This document shows, one piece after another, positions 16,203 through 24,709 of a stretch of DNA of 52,404 bases. The DNA comes from an uncultured Aliivibrio sp. (GTDB lineage: Bacteria > Pseudomonadota > Gammaproteobacteria > Enterobacterales > Vibrionaceae). The stretch covers positions 1-52,404 of the forward strand of contig NZ_CAMLHO010000028.1 of assembly GCF_946479765.1 (NCBI RefSeq), read 5' to 3'. Made by a program: the position numbers and the translations under genes. The notes beneath the pieces were generated by a model, which was given only the letters and a program-made list of their open reading frames with translations, was not told where the DNA came from and searched no databases. Position 1 is the stretch's first letter; the number at the start of each line of letters is the position of its first letter.

Positions 16203-16685
16203 ATGCGACACCTTCAACGTGGCTCCATCAGCGTTGATTATCTGCTTTATCTTTCGTTCTCCCTCATTGCTTTGGTGTTTGTCACCAGTACCTTACTCAA
16301 TGCCTTGGCCGATTATCGTTTATCAACAACGATAAACCACACCGTTCAAGAAATTCAGCACAACAGCGCACTGCATTACGCTGAGCAAGTCTTGCTCAGC
16401 CGATGCTTGCCACAAACTGAATTGACGATGGCACTGATTGACACACCAAGCAATGACGGGATAGCGACCTATGAGGTTCGGTATCTTCAACGAGCGCAAC
16501 CCAACAGCGCACCAACCGGAATAGAAATTAGCGTCACACCTATCGATGCAAAAATCATCGACAAAATGACGCAATTTTTATCGCCTACCAAACTCACCAG
16601 TACCTCGCTGATTTTTCACTACCCACTCAATAATCACTTGCACGATTGGCAAGAATTAAACGTGGCGACGGGGTGCATCAAATAG
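16203..16685 (+). CDS. Minor prepilin-like protein
   Basis: A 160-aa protein with a very short leader MRHLQRG, followed by SISVDYLLYLSFSLIALVFV. Cleavage after Gly7 would put Asp at +5 in place of Glu. The rest carries two cysteines (about 63 and 158). It starts two bases after pilS stops. Likely a minor pilin for initiation or the tip. R64 has no obvious equivalent at this position, so the assignment rests on the N-terminal signature. Confidence 0.7.
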   Translation: MRHLQRGSISVDYLLYLSFSLIALVFVTSTLLNALADYRLSTTINHTVQEIQHNSALHYAEQVLLSRCLPQTELTMALIDTPSNDGIATYEVRYLQRAQPNSAPTGIEISVTPIDAKIIDKMTQFLSPTKLTSTSLIFHYPLNNHLHDWQELNVATGCIK

Positions 16686-16694
16686 GAACATCCA

Positions 16695-17672
16695 TTGAGA
16701 AAACACATTAAGCCCAAAGGCAAACAAGCGGGTATGGCTTCGGTGGTTGCCCTCATTATCGCAATGGGGGCAGCATTACTGTTTGTGATGGAATTTACAT
16801 CCACACTCACAAAAAACAACATCAAGGCCAACAGTCAGTCGTTTTACAACCGACTTCTGTTTTTAAACACGCAGTTTCATGCGTTTGCGAATGACAGATA
16901 CCTTGCAGGGCAAGGGATTAATACTCCGCATATTTTCCCGTTTGAACTGCAACAATTGGAAGGTGACTACCTTCCGATTTGTTCAGATGCAGACAATAAA
17001 GAAGGGTATTGCTTTAAATACAATCAAACCCCGTGGGGCGAAATAGCAAAAGACGATTACCAAGTTTTACCCGTAGGCAATCCCGGTGCGCCCTCGCATT
17101 ATCGCGCTGAATTGACGCTAAAACTGCCAGATAAAGACAATGAAGCATTGAAATACGACAGACAAGCCACGCTTAGTATGCTTGCTAAAATGCCAAACCT
17201 CTTTTATGACGAACCTAACAGCACGTTAATTATGCGTATTGAGCGTCCAGATAAAGCGTTCGCGTATGAATCACTCATCAAGCGCAGTGGGGATGATTCA
17301 ACGTTGCTTGGTGATTGGGATGTGGGCGGTAATCATGCGATCACAAACGCAAAAGATTACACAATCAGAAATAGCGACGGGAGTCAGCAATTAGTGAGCA
17401 CAGGGTTAGTTCGGATAACCCAAGTACAACATGGTGATTTTATTGATAAACCCAAATGTCCTGTAGACCAAGAACCTGATTTAACTTTCAGTATCAATAC
17501 AGTAACGATAACGAAGGACTACACATTAACAGGAAGCATCAAGCCTTACGTTCTCTCTGAATCGGATACGCAATGGCAAGCTGGGCTTGAGATTAGAGCT
17601 GTACTCAATTCAACTGGTGGCGTAGAGAAGCGTCACACAGGCCATCTTACTGCTTTTGTTCAATGTAAATAA
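16695..17672 (+). CDS. pilV: PilV-like minor pilin/adhesin
   Basis: A 325-aa protein starting at TTG 16695 after AGGAAC. A basic leader ends KQAG, then MASVVALIIAMGAALLFV; Glu+5 is missing, as in many large minor pilins. A long C-terminal domain follows, with cysteines near 96, 103, 251 and 324. PilV is the tip adhesin of R64-type thin pili and selects recipient cells. No shufflon recombinase or inverted segments were seen at its 3' end, so its C-terminus appears fixed. Confidence 0.72.
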   Translation: MRKHIKPKGKQAGMASVVALIIAMGAALLFVMEFTSTLTKNNIKANSQSFYNRLLFLNTQFHAFANDRYLAGQGINTPHIFPFELQQLEGDYLPICSDADNKEGYCFKYNQTPWGEIAKDDYQVLPVGNPGAPSHYRAELTLKLPDKDNEALKYDRQATLSMLAKMPNLFYDEPNSTLIMRIERPDKAFAYESLIKRSGDDSTLLGDWDVGGNHAITNAKDYTIRNSDGSQQLVSTGLVRITQVQHGDFIDKPKCPVDQEPDLTFSINTVTITKDYTLTGSIKPYVLSESDTQWQAGLEIRAVLNSTGGVEKRHTGHLTAFVQCK

Positions 17673-17683
17673 AAAGGAAACTA

Positions 17684-18142
17684 ATGAAAATGAAAAAAAA
17701 GATATTAACCACCGTATTACTCGGCTGTTTATTTAATGGTTCAGCCTTAGCTGAAAAAGTGACTTACGATAAGGCGGTCGCGGATTCCAACGCTTATCAA
17801 GAATCATTACCCAACTATGAAAATGCAACCTCTGGTTTAAGTCCTGCGGAATCCAGCTCAACAGGCACACCAAACCAAATGGGAAAATGGGTGAATTTAG
17901 GAGGGGTATCTCTAGCAAGTGCTGGTGCTTACACCACAATGCTAACCCCCAACGCCTTAAACACCAGTTGCATTAAAGGTGAAAAAGGGTTTGTTCCAAA
18001 GAAAACAACAAAAACAGAAAGAGTGTGTACTTGGTGGCAAGGTACTGGAAGCGACGAATCTAACGCTCAAGTATGCCAACATTGGGAAACGAAAGTAACC
18101 CACTCTTATCATGACAACGGCTACAAAGCAGAATGCCGTTAA
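17684..18142 (+). CDS. Secreted protein, tandem paralogue A
   Basis: A 152-aa protein with signal peptide MKMKKKILTTVLLGCLFNGSALA. The mature N-terminus (EKVTYDKAVADSNAYQESLPNYENATSGLSPAES) is almost the same as that of the next gene, while the C-terminal part is different. It contains CTWW and CQHW, a Cys-x-x-Trp pair, and ends in a Cys-Arg. It lies directly downstream of pilV, apparently in the same operon. Position after the pilins recalls TcpF/CofJ, proteins secreted by type IVb pilus machines, but there is no sequence match and the role is inferred. Confidence 0.8.
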   Translation: MKMKKKILTTVLLGCLFNGSALAEKVTYDKAVADSNAYQESLPNYENATSGLSPAESSSTGTPNQMGKWVNLGGVSLASAGAYTTMLTPNALNTSCIKGEKGFVPKKTTKTERVCTWWQGTGSDESNAQVCQHWETKVTHSYHDNGYKAECR

Positions 18143-18163
18143 TTATTTCAACATAAAGAGAAT

Positions 18164-18586
18164 ATGATGAAAAAAAACATTATTGCTTCCGTATTACTCG
18201 GATGCGTATTTAGTGGTTCAGTCTTAGCTGAAAAAGTGACGTATGAGAAAGCCGTTGCCGACTCTAAAGCCTATCAGGAAGCATTACCTAATTATGAAAA
18301 TGCAACCACAGGTTTAAGCCCTGCTGAATCTAATTCAACGGCCACAGCGAATCAGATGGGGAAATGGGTTCGATTATCATTGATACCCTTTGATAATGCG
18401 GGTTCATACTCCAAAGTATTAACCTCTCGCTCAATTGGAGCACCATGCATTAAAGGATCGAAAGGGATCATTCCTACAACAAAGAATGGTAGCGGTAGTT
18501 GTGACAATAATAGTTGCAGCTATTGGAATGATGTCACTCAAACAACCTATAACTACAGCCACGGTTATACTGCGGAATGTCGATAA
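18164..18586 (+). CDS. Secreted protein, tandem paralogue B
   Basis: A 140-aa protein with signal peptide MMKKNIIASVLLGCVFSGSVLA. The first ~65 mature residues match paralogue A closely (EKVTYEKAVADSKAYQEALPNYENATTGLSPAES), then the two diverge. The C-terminus carries a CSYW motif and ends in Cys-Arg as A does. Tandem duplication with a changed C-terminal half suggests diversification of a surface or secreted ligand. It is the last gene of the pilus operon, followed by a terminator at 18606-18629. Confidence 0.8.
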   Translation: MMKKNIIASVLLGCVFSGSVLAEKVTYEKAVADSKAYQEALPNYENATTGLSPAESNSTATANQMGKWVRLSLIPFDNAGSYSKVLTSRSIGAPCIKGSKGIIPTTKNGSGSCDNNSCSYWNDVTQTTYNYSHGYTAECR

Positions 18587-18605
18587 GTAATAATTAATCG
18601 TTATT

Positions 18606-18629
18606 AAGGAGGTGTAAAAACCTCCTTTT
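18606..18629 (+). terminator. Intrinsic terminator of the pilus operon
   Basis: AAGGAGGT and ACCTCCTT form a stem followed by a short T-rich tail. It lies 20 bp after the last secreted-protein gene. The region 18630-18762 then holds the AT-rich promoter area of the protease gene. Confidence 0.75.
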
Positions 18630-18762
18630 ACGGTATATAACTTTTGATCATAAGTACCGTCCCTTTATACTAAAAGATCATATTTAATTTAGTAGAAAAA
18701 CAGATACTTACCCTAGATTCAATAGTATAATTAGCCCTATAAAATCAATAGGAATTATAAAA

Positions 18763-19821
18763 ATGAAATTAACAAATATTGCACTATTTATGGCTGGCTT
18801 ATCTTTTAATGCACTGGCTATTGAAAACGGTACACCCGTTAATTGGAACGAACAAAATGACTTTGTAAAGCTCTATTCTGCCGATGAGTATAATTCTTGC
18901 TCTGGTACGATTATCGCTGGTAAATACGTATTAACGGCAGCTCACTGTTTATTAGACAGCAATCCTATTGTGAAAATTACGTCAGCATCAGGCCAAAAAG
19001 CGAATATTATCACACCAAATACGCACTCTGCTTATTACGACAATTACAATGGCGGTACAGGTAACTGGCATGATGTCGCGGTATCTGAACTCAATAACCA
19101 TATTGATACTCAACAAATTCATTTTTTTTCTAGCTCAATGACAAATCCTATTCAAACCGATGATAGCGTTAATGTGTTTGGTTTTGGTGGTACATATGAA
19201 GATCTGAATTATGCAACTTTTACGATCACAAACAGAAAACCAGAAGAAGACAGTGTTTATGCTGCTATGATCGCTAATGGAGGTAACACTACAGGTGGTG
19301 ACTCTGGTGGCGCATGGGTAAATAGTAATAATGAAATCGTAGCGACTCACAAAGGTGGTGTTTGGACTGTTGACGTGAATGAAAACAGAACAAGAGAAAC
19401 CTACTCAACCAACTTACATTACAGTAAGGATTTTATCCTAGAAAAAGTAAATGGCTGGCACTACCCAACGCTTGCTAACACCTCTAATGGTGTGGCGACA
19501 ATTGAGATCCAATCACTTCATCAAGGTGATGTGGATTTATTAAGTGACCTTTACTTTTTTGGTGATGTTGACGTAGATGAAGCTCGTGGTACGTGTGTAA
19601 CAGACCGCACTATATCACCGTTTGAAGTTTGTACTCTTGAAGTAAGTAGTAATGGCGGTGAAGGTACAATTGTCCTAGCGAATGGCCAAGAAATCCAAAT
19701 AAACAAACCAGCTCCAACAGTTACCCCTCCCGTAACATCAGGTGGCGGTGAAAGCGGCGGTAGCCTTGGGTTCCTATCAATCATCGGATTACTTGGCCTT
19801 GGGTTCATCAGAAAAAAGTAA
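18763..19821 (+). CDS. Trypsin-like serine protease with GlyGly-CTERM
   Basis: A 352-aa secreted protease. The signal peptide ends near Ala19 and the mature protein would start IENGTPV, similar to the activated N-terminus of trypsins, with no visible propeptide. The catalytic triad is His61 (TAAHC), Asp104 (HDVAV) and Ser181 (GDSGG). The C-terminus has a Gly/Ser-rich stretch, a hydrophobic helix and a basic tail (GFIRKK), which is a GlyGly-CTERM sorting signal processed by rhombosortase in Vibrio-type species after type II secretion. Relatives include the Ves proteases. It has its own promoter region and lies between the pilus and secretion operons. Confidence 0.92.
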   Translation: MKLTNIALFMAGLSFNALAIENGTPVNWNEQNDFVKLYSADEYNSCSGTIIAGKYVLTAAHCLLDSNPIVKITSASGQKANIITPNTHSAYYDNYNGGTGNWHDVAVSELNNHIDTQQIHFFSSSMTNPIQTDDSVNVFGFGGTYEDLNYATFTITNRKPEEDSVYAAMIANGGNTTGGDSGGAWVNSNNEIVATHKGGVWTVDVNENRTRETYSTNLHYSKDFILEKVNGWHYPTLANTSNGVATIEIQSLHQGDVDLLSDLYFFGDVDVDEARGTCVTDRTISPFEVCTLEVSSNGGEGTIVLANGQEIQINKPAPTVTPPVTSGGGESGGSLGFLSIIGLLGLGFIRKK

Positions 19822-20045
19822 TACTTTGAATTTTAAATGTAAACTCTCAAAAACCAGTTTTCTGTCCATATTTGCTACTCATGAAAAACACGGATTTGTT
19901 TCATTAGAAAAATTAGGCTCATGGAATAAAGTGATTAATAAAAACAACGACCCAAACTTTAAGTGCAAAGAAGGATCAATAATGATGGACGAAAACAAAA
20001 AATACAAAACAAAATAACCGCCACCATCACCGTCAACCTATCCAC
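19822..20045 (+). other. Gap after the protease gene
   Basis: About 220 bp with a weak open frame encoding a Lys/Asn-rich peptide that runs out of the protease gene in another frame. It lacks a good start or ribosome site and is not called. Nothing else is visible before the terminator at 20046. Confidence 0.4.
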
Positions 20046-20077
20046 AAAAAAAGCAGACCAGCAGGTTTGCTTTTTTT
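20046..20077 (+). terminator. Intrinsic terminator upstream of the virB operon
   Basis: AAAAAAAGC and GCTTTTTTT form an A/T stem closed by GC pairs, with a loop rich in purines. It is roughly symmetrical, so it may act in both directions, and it separates the protease region from the virB genes. Confidence 0.7.
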
Positions 20078-20103
20078 ATTTCTGTCATTTACATGAGGCT
20101 TGT

Positions 20104-20811
20104 ATGACCCCTTTTACCTTACTCGTTGAACTGGTTGGTAGCACCATCATGTTCCTCGGTATTTTCTACCTGAGCTACCTTATCCAAACCGCACCATCAA
20201 CCATTATAGATATTCACCATCGCCTCCAAAAAACAGGAGGAATAGGGGCTTTATTGCTTGGCATGATGATGTTTGAATTACCCGAATTTAATACGATGTT
20301 TTTTATTGTTGTATGCGCGTTCTTGGTGTTTCATTACTGCTACGGCTTTTCAATGAGATCACGGTTTACGGATTCATTAGTAATTGTGCCCTCCGTTTTA
20401 GATAAACATCGTGTCCAGCTTCATTTAGCGACCCTGTCACAACCATTAACCCGTGAGGTCTACAACGATTTATTCTTAGTCCTTGATGAATTGTGTTTGG
20501 TTGGTGTTCATACCGTCCTACTGGAATCACCGTTATTCTCTAAAAGAGAACAATTACGAAGTACCTTGTATTTTGATTACATGCTAAAGAAAAAAGGCAT
20601 CGTTTTAGAAAGTAAATCTACTCCGTTCTACACAAAACCTTGGTCATGCTTATTATTGGCGATTCAAAAATACATACTGCACGTACCTAGCATCCAATCA
20701 CTGCCATTAACACGCTGGCATCGATACACACTGCTTTTACCTAACACGCCAAATCACGATTATCAGAATGATAATTGGGAATTGGCGTGCAACAAAGCGA
20801 AGCGACGTTAG
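20104..20811 (+). CDS. Hypothetical membrane protein at the head of the virB operon
   Basis: From ATG 20104 (MTPFTLLVELVGST) the protein is 235 aa. A longer frame to 19963 crosses the terminator and is rejected. Three hydrophobic segments occupy about residues 5-90, followed by a soluble domain (LVIVPSVLDKHRVQLHLATLSQPL...). I do not recognise it. It sits where virB1 is often found, but no lytic transglycosylase motif is visible. As the first gene of the operon it may be a regulator or an accessory of the secretion channel. Confidence 0.65.
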   Translation: MTPFTLLVELVGSTIMFLGIFYLSYLIQTAPSTIIDIHHRLQKTGGIGALLLGMMMFELPEFNTMFFIVVCAFLVFHYCYGFSMRSRFTDSLVIVPSVLDKHRVQLHLATLSQPLTREVYNDLFLVLDELCLVGVHTVLLESPLFSKREQLRSTLYFDYMLKKKGIVLESKSTPFYTKPWSCLLLAIQKYILHVPSIQSLPLTRWHRYTLLLPNTPNHDYQNDNWELACNKAKRR

Positions 20812-20853
20812 TTCTCTTCCTCTCTTAATCTTTAAATAAAGGAAAACCCTTAT

Positions 20854-21171
20854 ATGAACAATCCTGTTTCATACGCACCGGCACGCCCATTAGTTAGCCC
20901 TGTCTTTTGGGTTTTCTGTTTATTCGCTCTTGGTTTGGCTCTATTTCCTGAACTCGCTCACGCCGCTGGCCTAAATAAAATCAATGATTTTATGGATAAC
21001 CTCGAAGATATTTTACGTGGAGCCTCCATTGTTACTGTGACCGTTGCGGTCATGTGGGTAGGTTACAAATTTCTATTTACAGATTGGGATATTCGAGAGA
21101 TCGGGAAAATTCTAACGGGCGCGTTATTAATTGGCGGTGCTGCTGAGATTGCCCGTTACTTTGTGTCGTAG
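20854..21171 (+). CDS. virB2: VirB2 pilin of the type IV secretion system
   Basis: A 105-aa protein with a long signal sequence ending AHAAG (about residues 35-39). The mature part has two hydrophobic segments (ILRGASIVTVTVAVMWVGYKFLF and LTGALLIGGAAEIARYFV) separated by a short polar loop. That is the standard VirB2/TrbC pilin layout. It is followed nine bases later by virB3, as in most virB operons. It should build the conjugative pilus. Confidence 0.88.
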   Translation: MNNPVSYAPARPLVSPVFWVFCLFALGLALFPELAHAAGLNKINDFMDNLEDILRGASIVTVTVAVMWVGYKFLFTDWDIREIGKILTGALLIGGAAEIARYFVS

Positions 21172-21179
21172 GAGTAACT

Positions 21180-21485
21180 ATGTCTGAGCCTATCTTCAAA
21201 GCCTGCACACGCCCTGCCATGCTGTTTTCAGTGCCATTAGTTCCATTTATGCTGTCCAACACACTTATCTTTCTGATTAGTATGTATGCAGTGTTTTTTG
21301 GCTTTGGATTGTGGCTCATGGCGTTAGTTATCCCAAACTATCTTGCGCTACGGCTTATCACCAAACTGGATGATGCAAATCTCAGCCTTTACTGGCTGAA
21401 ATTCAGATGCCGTCGAACACACCGTAACCACGCTTTCTATGGGAAAGCAGTCTACAGCCCCTTGTCCTTTAAAAAGAGATCATAA
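21180..21485 (+). CDS. virB3: VirB3 type IV secretion protein
   Basis: A 101-aa protein with PIFKACTRPAMLFSVPLVPF at the N-terminus, the typical VirB3 opening, then one or two hydrophobic segments (about 20-56) and a basic tail. VirB3 sits in the inner membrane with VirB4. Gene order virB2-virB3-virB4 supports the call. Confidence 0.87.
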   Translation: MSEPIFKACTRPAMLFSVPLVPFMLSNTLIFLISMYAVFFGFGLWLMALVIPNYLALRLITKLDDANLSLYWLKFRCRRTHRNHAFYGKAVYSPLSFKKRS

Positions 21486-21489
21486 GGTA

Positions 21490-23919
21490 ATGAAATCTTC
21501 AAAATACGCCAGCACCATCAATCAAGAAGTCTCCCTTGCTTCTTTTATTCCGTACTCTAGTCACTTAACCGACTCAATACTCATTACCACCGATGGGGCA
21601 CTGCTTCAAACCTATCGTCTCGAAGGCATTGCCTTTGAGACAAAGAATGAAGATGAACTAGAGTTACTACACCAACGTTTAAACACCTTGTACAAAGGCT
21701 TATCAGAGTCAGGGGTGAGTTTATGGACTCACGTTATTCGTAAAAAAGTGACTCACTCCATTAATGGCGAATTTACCCAATATTTTAGTGCGCACATTGA
21801 TTCACTCTATAACGCCCAATTTGATGACGACGTCATGGTCAATGAGTTATACGTCACAGTGATCCAACGTGCCGATAAACTCAATAAACTGGCTCGTGAT
21901 TTGGACGTAATTAAAGCACGACTGGCTGAGCGCATGGATGGGTTTAATCAGGTGTGTGATCTGATTAAAAACAATCTAAACAGCTACGGGGCAACCTTAC
22001 TCAGTTGCTACACCAATGCCAACGGCATTGTGTTATCTGAACCATTAACGCTGCTCAATTATTTATTGACCCATGAATGGGTCAATGTTCGTAAACCCAA
22101 TGGAGAAATAAAACACGCCATTGGTAACGCATGGGTAAAAGTTGGCTCTGATACGATTGAGTTAGAGTCGATTTCTGGCACTTGTTATGCGCAAGGGCTA
22201 GACATTAAAGAATACGGCTCGTCGTCTTACAACGGAATGCTTAATGAGTTGCTTTACAGTGAGTTTGAATTTGTTCTCACCCAATCTTTTAGCTTCTTTA
22301 CTCGTAAAGTGGCCGCCAAATTCATCAAAACCCAAAAGCAACGGGGCAAAAGCTCAGGGGATGGGGCTATCAGTCAAATTCAAGACCTAGACCAAGCCTC
22401 AAATGACGTCCATGACGGTCACTTTGCTATGGGAGAATATCACTTCTCGTTATTGGTGTTTGGAGAGTCGATTAAGTCCGTTCGCCAATATCGCAGTGAC
22501 GCTCAAAAAAGTTTAAGCCATGCAGAATTACTTTGTGTTCCGATTAAAATAGCCACGGATGCGGCGTTCTTTGCTCAACTTCCAACGAACTGGAAATATC
22601 GCCCTCGTGTTGTTGGCCTAACCAGTCGCAACTTTGCCAGTTTCTCTCCGTTTCATAATTTCTTAATCGGAAAAAAAGAAGGCAATCCGTGGGGAGCTGC
22701 GGTAACTCGCTTAAAAACACTCTCAGGTCATCCGTTCTATTTTAACTTTCATTACACAGTGCTTGGTGATGATAACTTCAATGAAAAGGCCGTTGGTAAC
22801 ACAAGAATGATAGGCAAAACAGGCACAGGGAAAACCGTCGCGCTTGGCTTGTTGTATTGCCAAGCACAAAAGTACGCCCAAAATAGCCCGTTCAGTACGG
22901 TCTTTTTTGATAAAGACCGTGGGGCAGAAGTCATGATACGCGCACTTGGTGGTAACTACCTTCGCATTCAAAACGGAACACCAACAGGACTCAATCCGCT
23001 TCAAATGGAGCCTACCGCGCAAAACATCTCGTTTATTAAGCGTTGGGTTAGGTCCTTGATAGAAACCACACAGCAACCACTGACTCCCTTTGATGAGCGC
23101 AGTATCAGCCAAGCCATTGATACGGTCATGGCAATGGATAAACCGTTACGTCGATTGAGTGTAATAAATCAAAACATTGCGATTGGAACCTCGAATGAAG
23201 AGTTAAAAGACAGTATCAAGATACGATTGAGCAAATGGTGTCAAGGCGGTGAATTTGAATGGGTATTTGATAACCCTATCGATTTATTGGATTTCAACAG
23301 TGCAACCAACATCGGCATTGATGGCACTGAGTTTTTGGATAATCTTGATATTCGCACCCCAATTTGCCTTTATCTCTTGCATCGAATGGATGAAGTCATC
23401 GATGGCCGTCGATTCTTTTATGTCATGGATGAAGCGTGGAAATGGGTTAACGATGACGCCTTTTCAGAGTTTGTAGGGAACAAACAGTTGACCATCCGTA
23501 AACAAAATGGCTTTGGGGTATTTGCAACTCAACTGCCTTCCTCACTGCTTAACTCGCCTCAAGGCTCTGCTTTGATTGGATCATGCTCAACCGAAATATA
23601 TTTACCAAACCCAAACGCTAAACCCGACGAATACATCATGGGACTTGGATTAAGTGAAAAAGAGTTTTCAATACTCAAATCGTTTGGAGAAAAGAGTCGT
23701 TTATGCCTTATTAAACAAGGCAATCAATCGGCTATCTGCTCACTCTCTATGCCAGGCATGAAAGACGAACTAACGCTTCTCTCCGCCAGCTCAGAAGAGT
23801 TACCTTTTTTCGATGAAGCGATTGACGAAGTAGGGGACACGCCTAGCGATTGGATACCTGTCTTTCTTCAAAAAGTACAGGCCGATAAAGAACGTAGACA
23901 AGGAGTAATTCATGACTAA
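21490..23919 (+). CDS. virB4: VirB4 ATPase of the type IV secretion system
   Basis: From ATG 21490, after TAAGGT, the protein is 809 aa. A longer frame to 21439 overlaps virB3 and is not used. The N-terminal domain carries the CagE/VirB4 pattern. Walker A IGKTGTGKT is near residue 441 and Walker B FFYVMDEAWKW near 642. It powers pilus biogenesis and substrate transfer from the cytoplasmic base of the channel. Its last codons overlap the start of a virB7-like gene. Confidence 0.95.
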   Translation: MKSSKYASTINQEVSLASFIPYSSHLTDSILITTDGALLQTYRLEGIAFETKNEDELELLHQRLNTLYKGLSESGVSLWTHVIRKKVTHSINGEFTQYFSAHIDSLYNAQFDDDVMVNELYVTVIQRADKLNKLARDLDVIKARLAERMDGFNQVCDLIKNNLNSYGATLLSCYTNANGIVLSEPLTLLNYLLTHEWVNVRKPNGEIKHAIGNAWVKVGSDTIELESISGTCYAQGLDIKEYGSSSYNGMLNELLYSEFEFVLTQSFSFFTRKVAAKFIKTQKQRGKSSGDGAISQIQDLDQASNDVHDGHFAMGEYHFSLLVFGESIKSVRQYRSDAQKSLSHAELLCVPIKIATDAAFFAQLPTNWKYRPRVVGLTSRNFASFSPFHNFLIGKKEGNPWGAAVTRLKTLSGHPFYFNFHYTVLGDDNFNEKAVGNTRMIGKTGTGKTVALGLLYCQAQKYAQNSPFSTVFFDKDRGAEVMIRALGGNYLRIQNGTPTGLNPLQMEPTAQNISFIKRWVRSLIETTQQPLTPFDERSISQAIDTVMAMDKPLRRLSVINQNIAIGTSNEELKDSIKIRLSKWCQGGEFEWVFDNPIDLLDFNSATNIGIDGTEFLDNLDIRTPICLYLLHRMDEVIDGRRFFYVMDEAWKWVNDDAFSEFVGNKQLTIRKQNGFGVFATQLPSSLLNSPQGSALIGSCSTEIYLPNPNAKPDEYIMGLGLSEKEFSILKSFGEKSRLCLIKQGNQSAICSLSMPGMKDELTLLSASSEELPFFDEAIDEVGDTPSDWIPVFLQKVQADKERRQGVIHD

Positions 23920-24034
23920 ATTCATTTTTATGTGCCTTGGTGCGCTGTTGCTCAGTGGTTGCAGCTCTTCAACGCCAAACGCTCAACCCTCTTATGAACG
24001 CGCAACCATTGAGGTGATTAATGGAACTGATTAA
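23912..24034 (+). CDS. virB7: VirB7-like small lipoprotein
   Basis: A 40-aa lipoprotein: hydrophobic leader and lipobox LLSGC with Cys17, then a short Ser/Pro/Gln-rich tail. Its ATG overlaps the end of virB4 and its stop runs 14 bp into virB8, so all three are coupled. VirB7 lipoproteins of this size anchor VirB9 in the outer-membrane core complex. The position between virB4 and virB8 is unusual only in that virB5 and virB6 are missing here. Confidence 0.75.
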   Translation: MTKFIFMCLGALLLSGCSSSTPNAQPSYERATIEVINGTD

Positions 24035-24704
24035 AAAAGAGCAAGATACGTTATTTAAAGACACGGACGCGCTGGACTTTGAAGCCTCTAAATCATTAAT
24101 GATTGCCAACTCTGAGCATCGAGCATGGAGCATAACTAAAGGGGCGTGTGCATTAACCGTCCTTTCTTGGGTTGCTCTGGTGCTGCTTATGCCACTAAAA
24201 ACCGAAGTGCCTTATGTCGCTATGGTGAATGAAGTGACAGGGTATACCCAATTACTGACCACGCTCAGTGAAGAGACCATCAGCAAACAAGATGCACTGG
24301 ATGCGTTTTGGGTCGGTAATTACGTTCGTAATCGTGAAGTCTATGACTGGTATACGATTCAAGACAGTTACGATTCTACTTTGTTGATGTCCAGCCCCGA
24401 TGTCGGTCGTGATTACGCGAATATCTTTGAGGGCGACGACGCCCTTGATAGTGTGTGGGGGAAACGATTCAAAGCTCAGGTTCGCTTACTCAGCAAACCT
24501 ATCATCAAAAACAATATTGCAACGGTACGATTTGAGAAAACGCTTAGCTCAGTTGAAGAGTCACGCAAAGGGCAATCAACTACATGGATTGCAACCCTTG
24601 GCTTTAAGTACAAAGCCGATGCACAAAGCGACGAGCAACGCCTCAAAAACCCGTTAGGGTTTGAGGTGGTCAGTTATCGACTTGATCCTGAATTAATGGA
24701 ATAG
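24021..24704 (+). CDS. virB8: VirB8 type IV secretion protein
   Basis: A 227-aa inner-membrane protein with a cytoplasmic N-terminus, one transmembrane segment (GACALTVLSWVALVLLMPL, about 41-59) and a periplasmic NTF2-like domain containing VGNYVRNREVYDWYTIQDSYD, the conserved VirB8 segment. It nucleates channel assembly and contacts VirB9 and VirB10. Overlaps virB7, and virB9 follows five bases later. Confidence 0.92.
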   Translation: MELIKKEQDTLFKDTDALDFEASKSLMIANSEHRAWSITKGACALTVLSWVALVLLMPLKTEVPYVAMVNEVTGYTQLLTTLSEETISKQDALDAFWVGNYVRNREVYDWYTIQDSYDSTLLMSSPDVGRDYANIFEGDDALDSVWGKRFKAQVRLLSKPIIKNNIATVRFEKTLSSVEESRKGQSTTWIATLGFKYKADAQSDEQRLKNPLGFEVVSYRLDPELME

Positions 24705-24709
24705 CAGTT

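Noticed and set aside
17684-18586. Shufflon-type variable pilV ends
   Set aside because: The two secreted paralogues each have a signal peptide, start codon and ribosome site, and there is no recombinase or inverted repeat, so they are genes and not switchable pilV tails.
19742-20017. 91-aa ORF running out of the protease gene
   Set aside because: Its first third is the protease DNA in another frame and the rest is Lys/Asn-rich without a good start. Possibly the remnant of an older gene, but not supportable.
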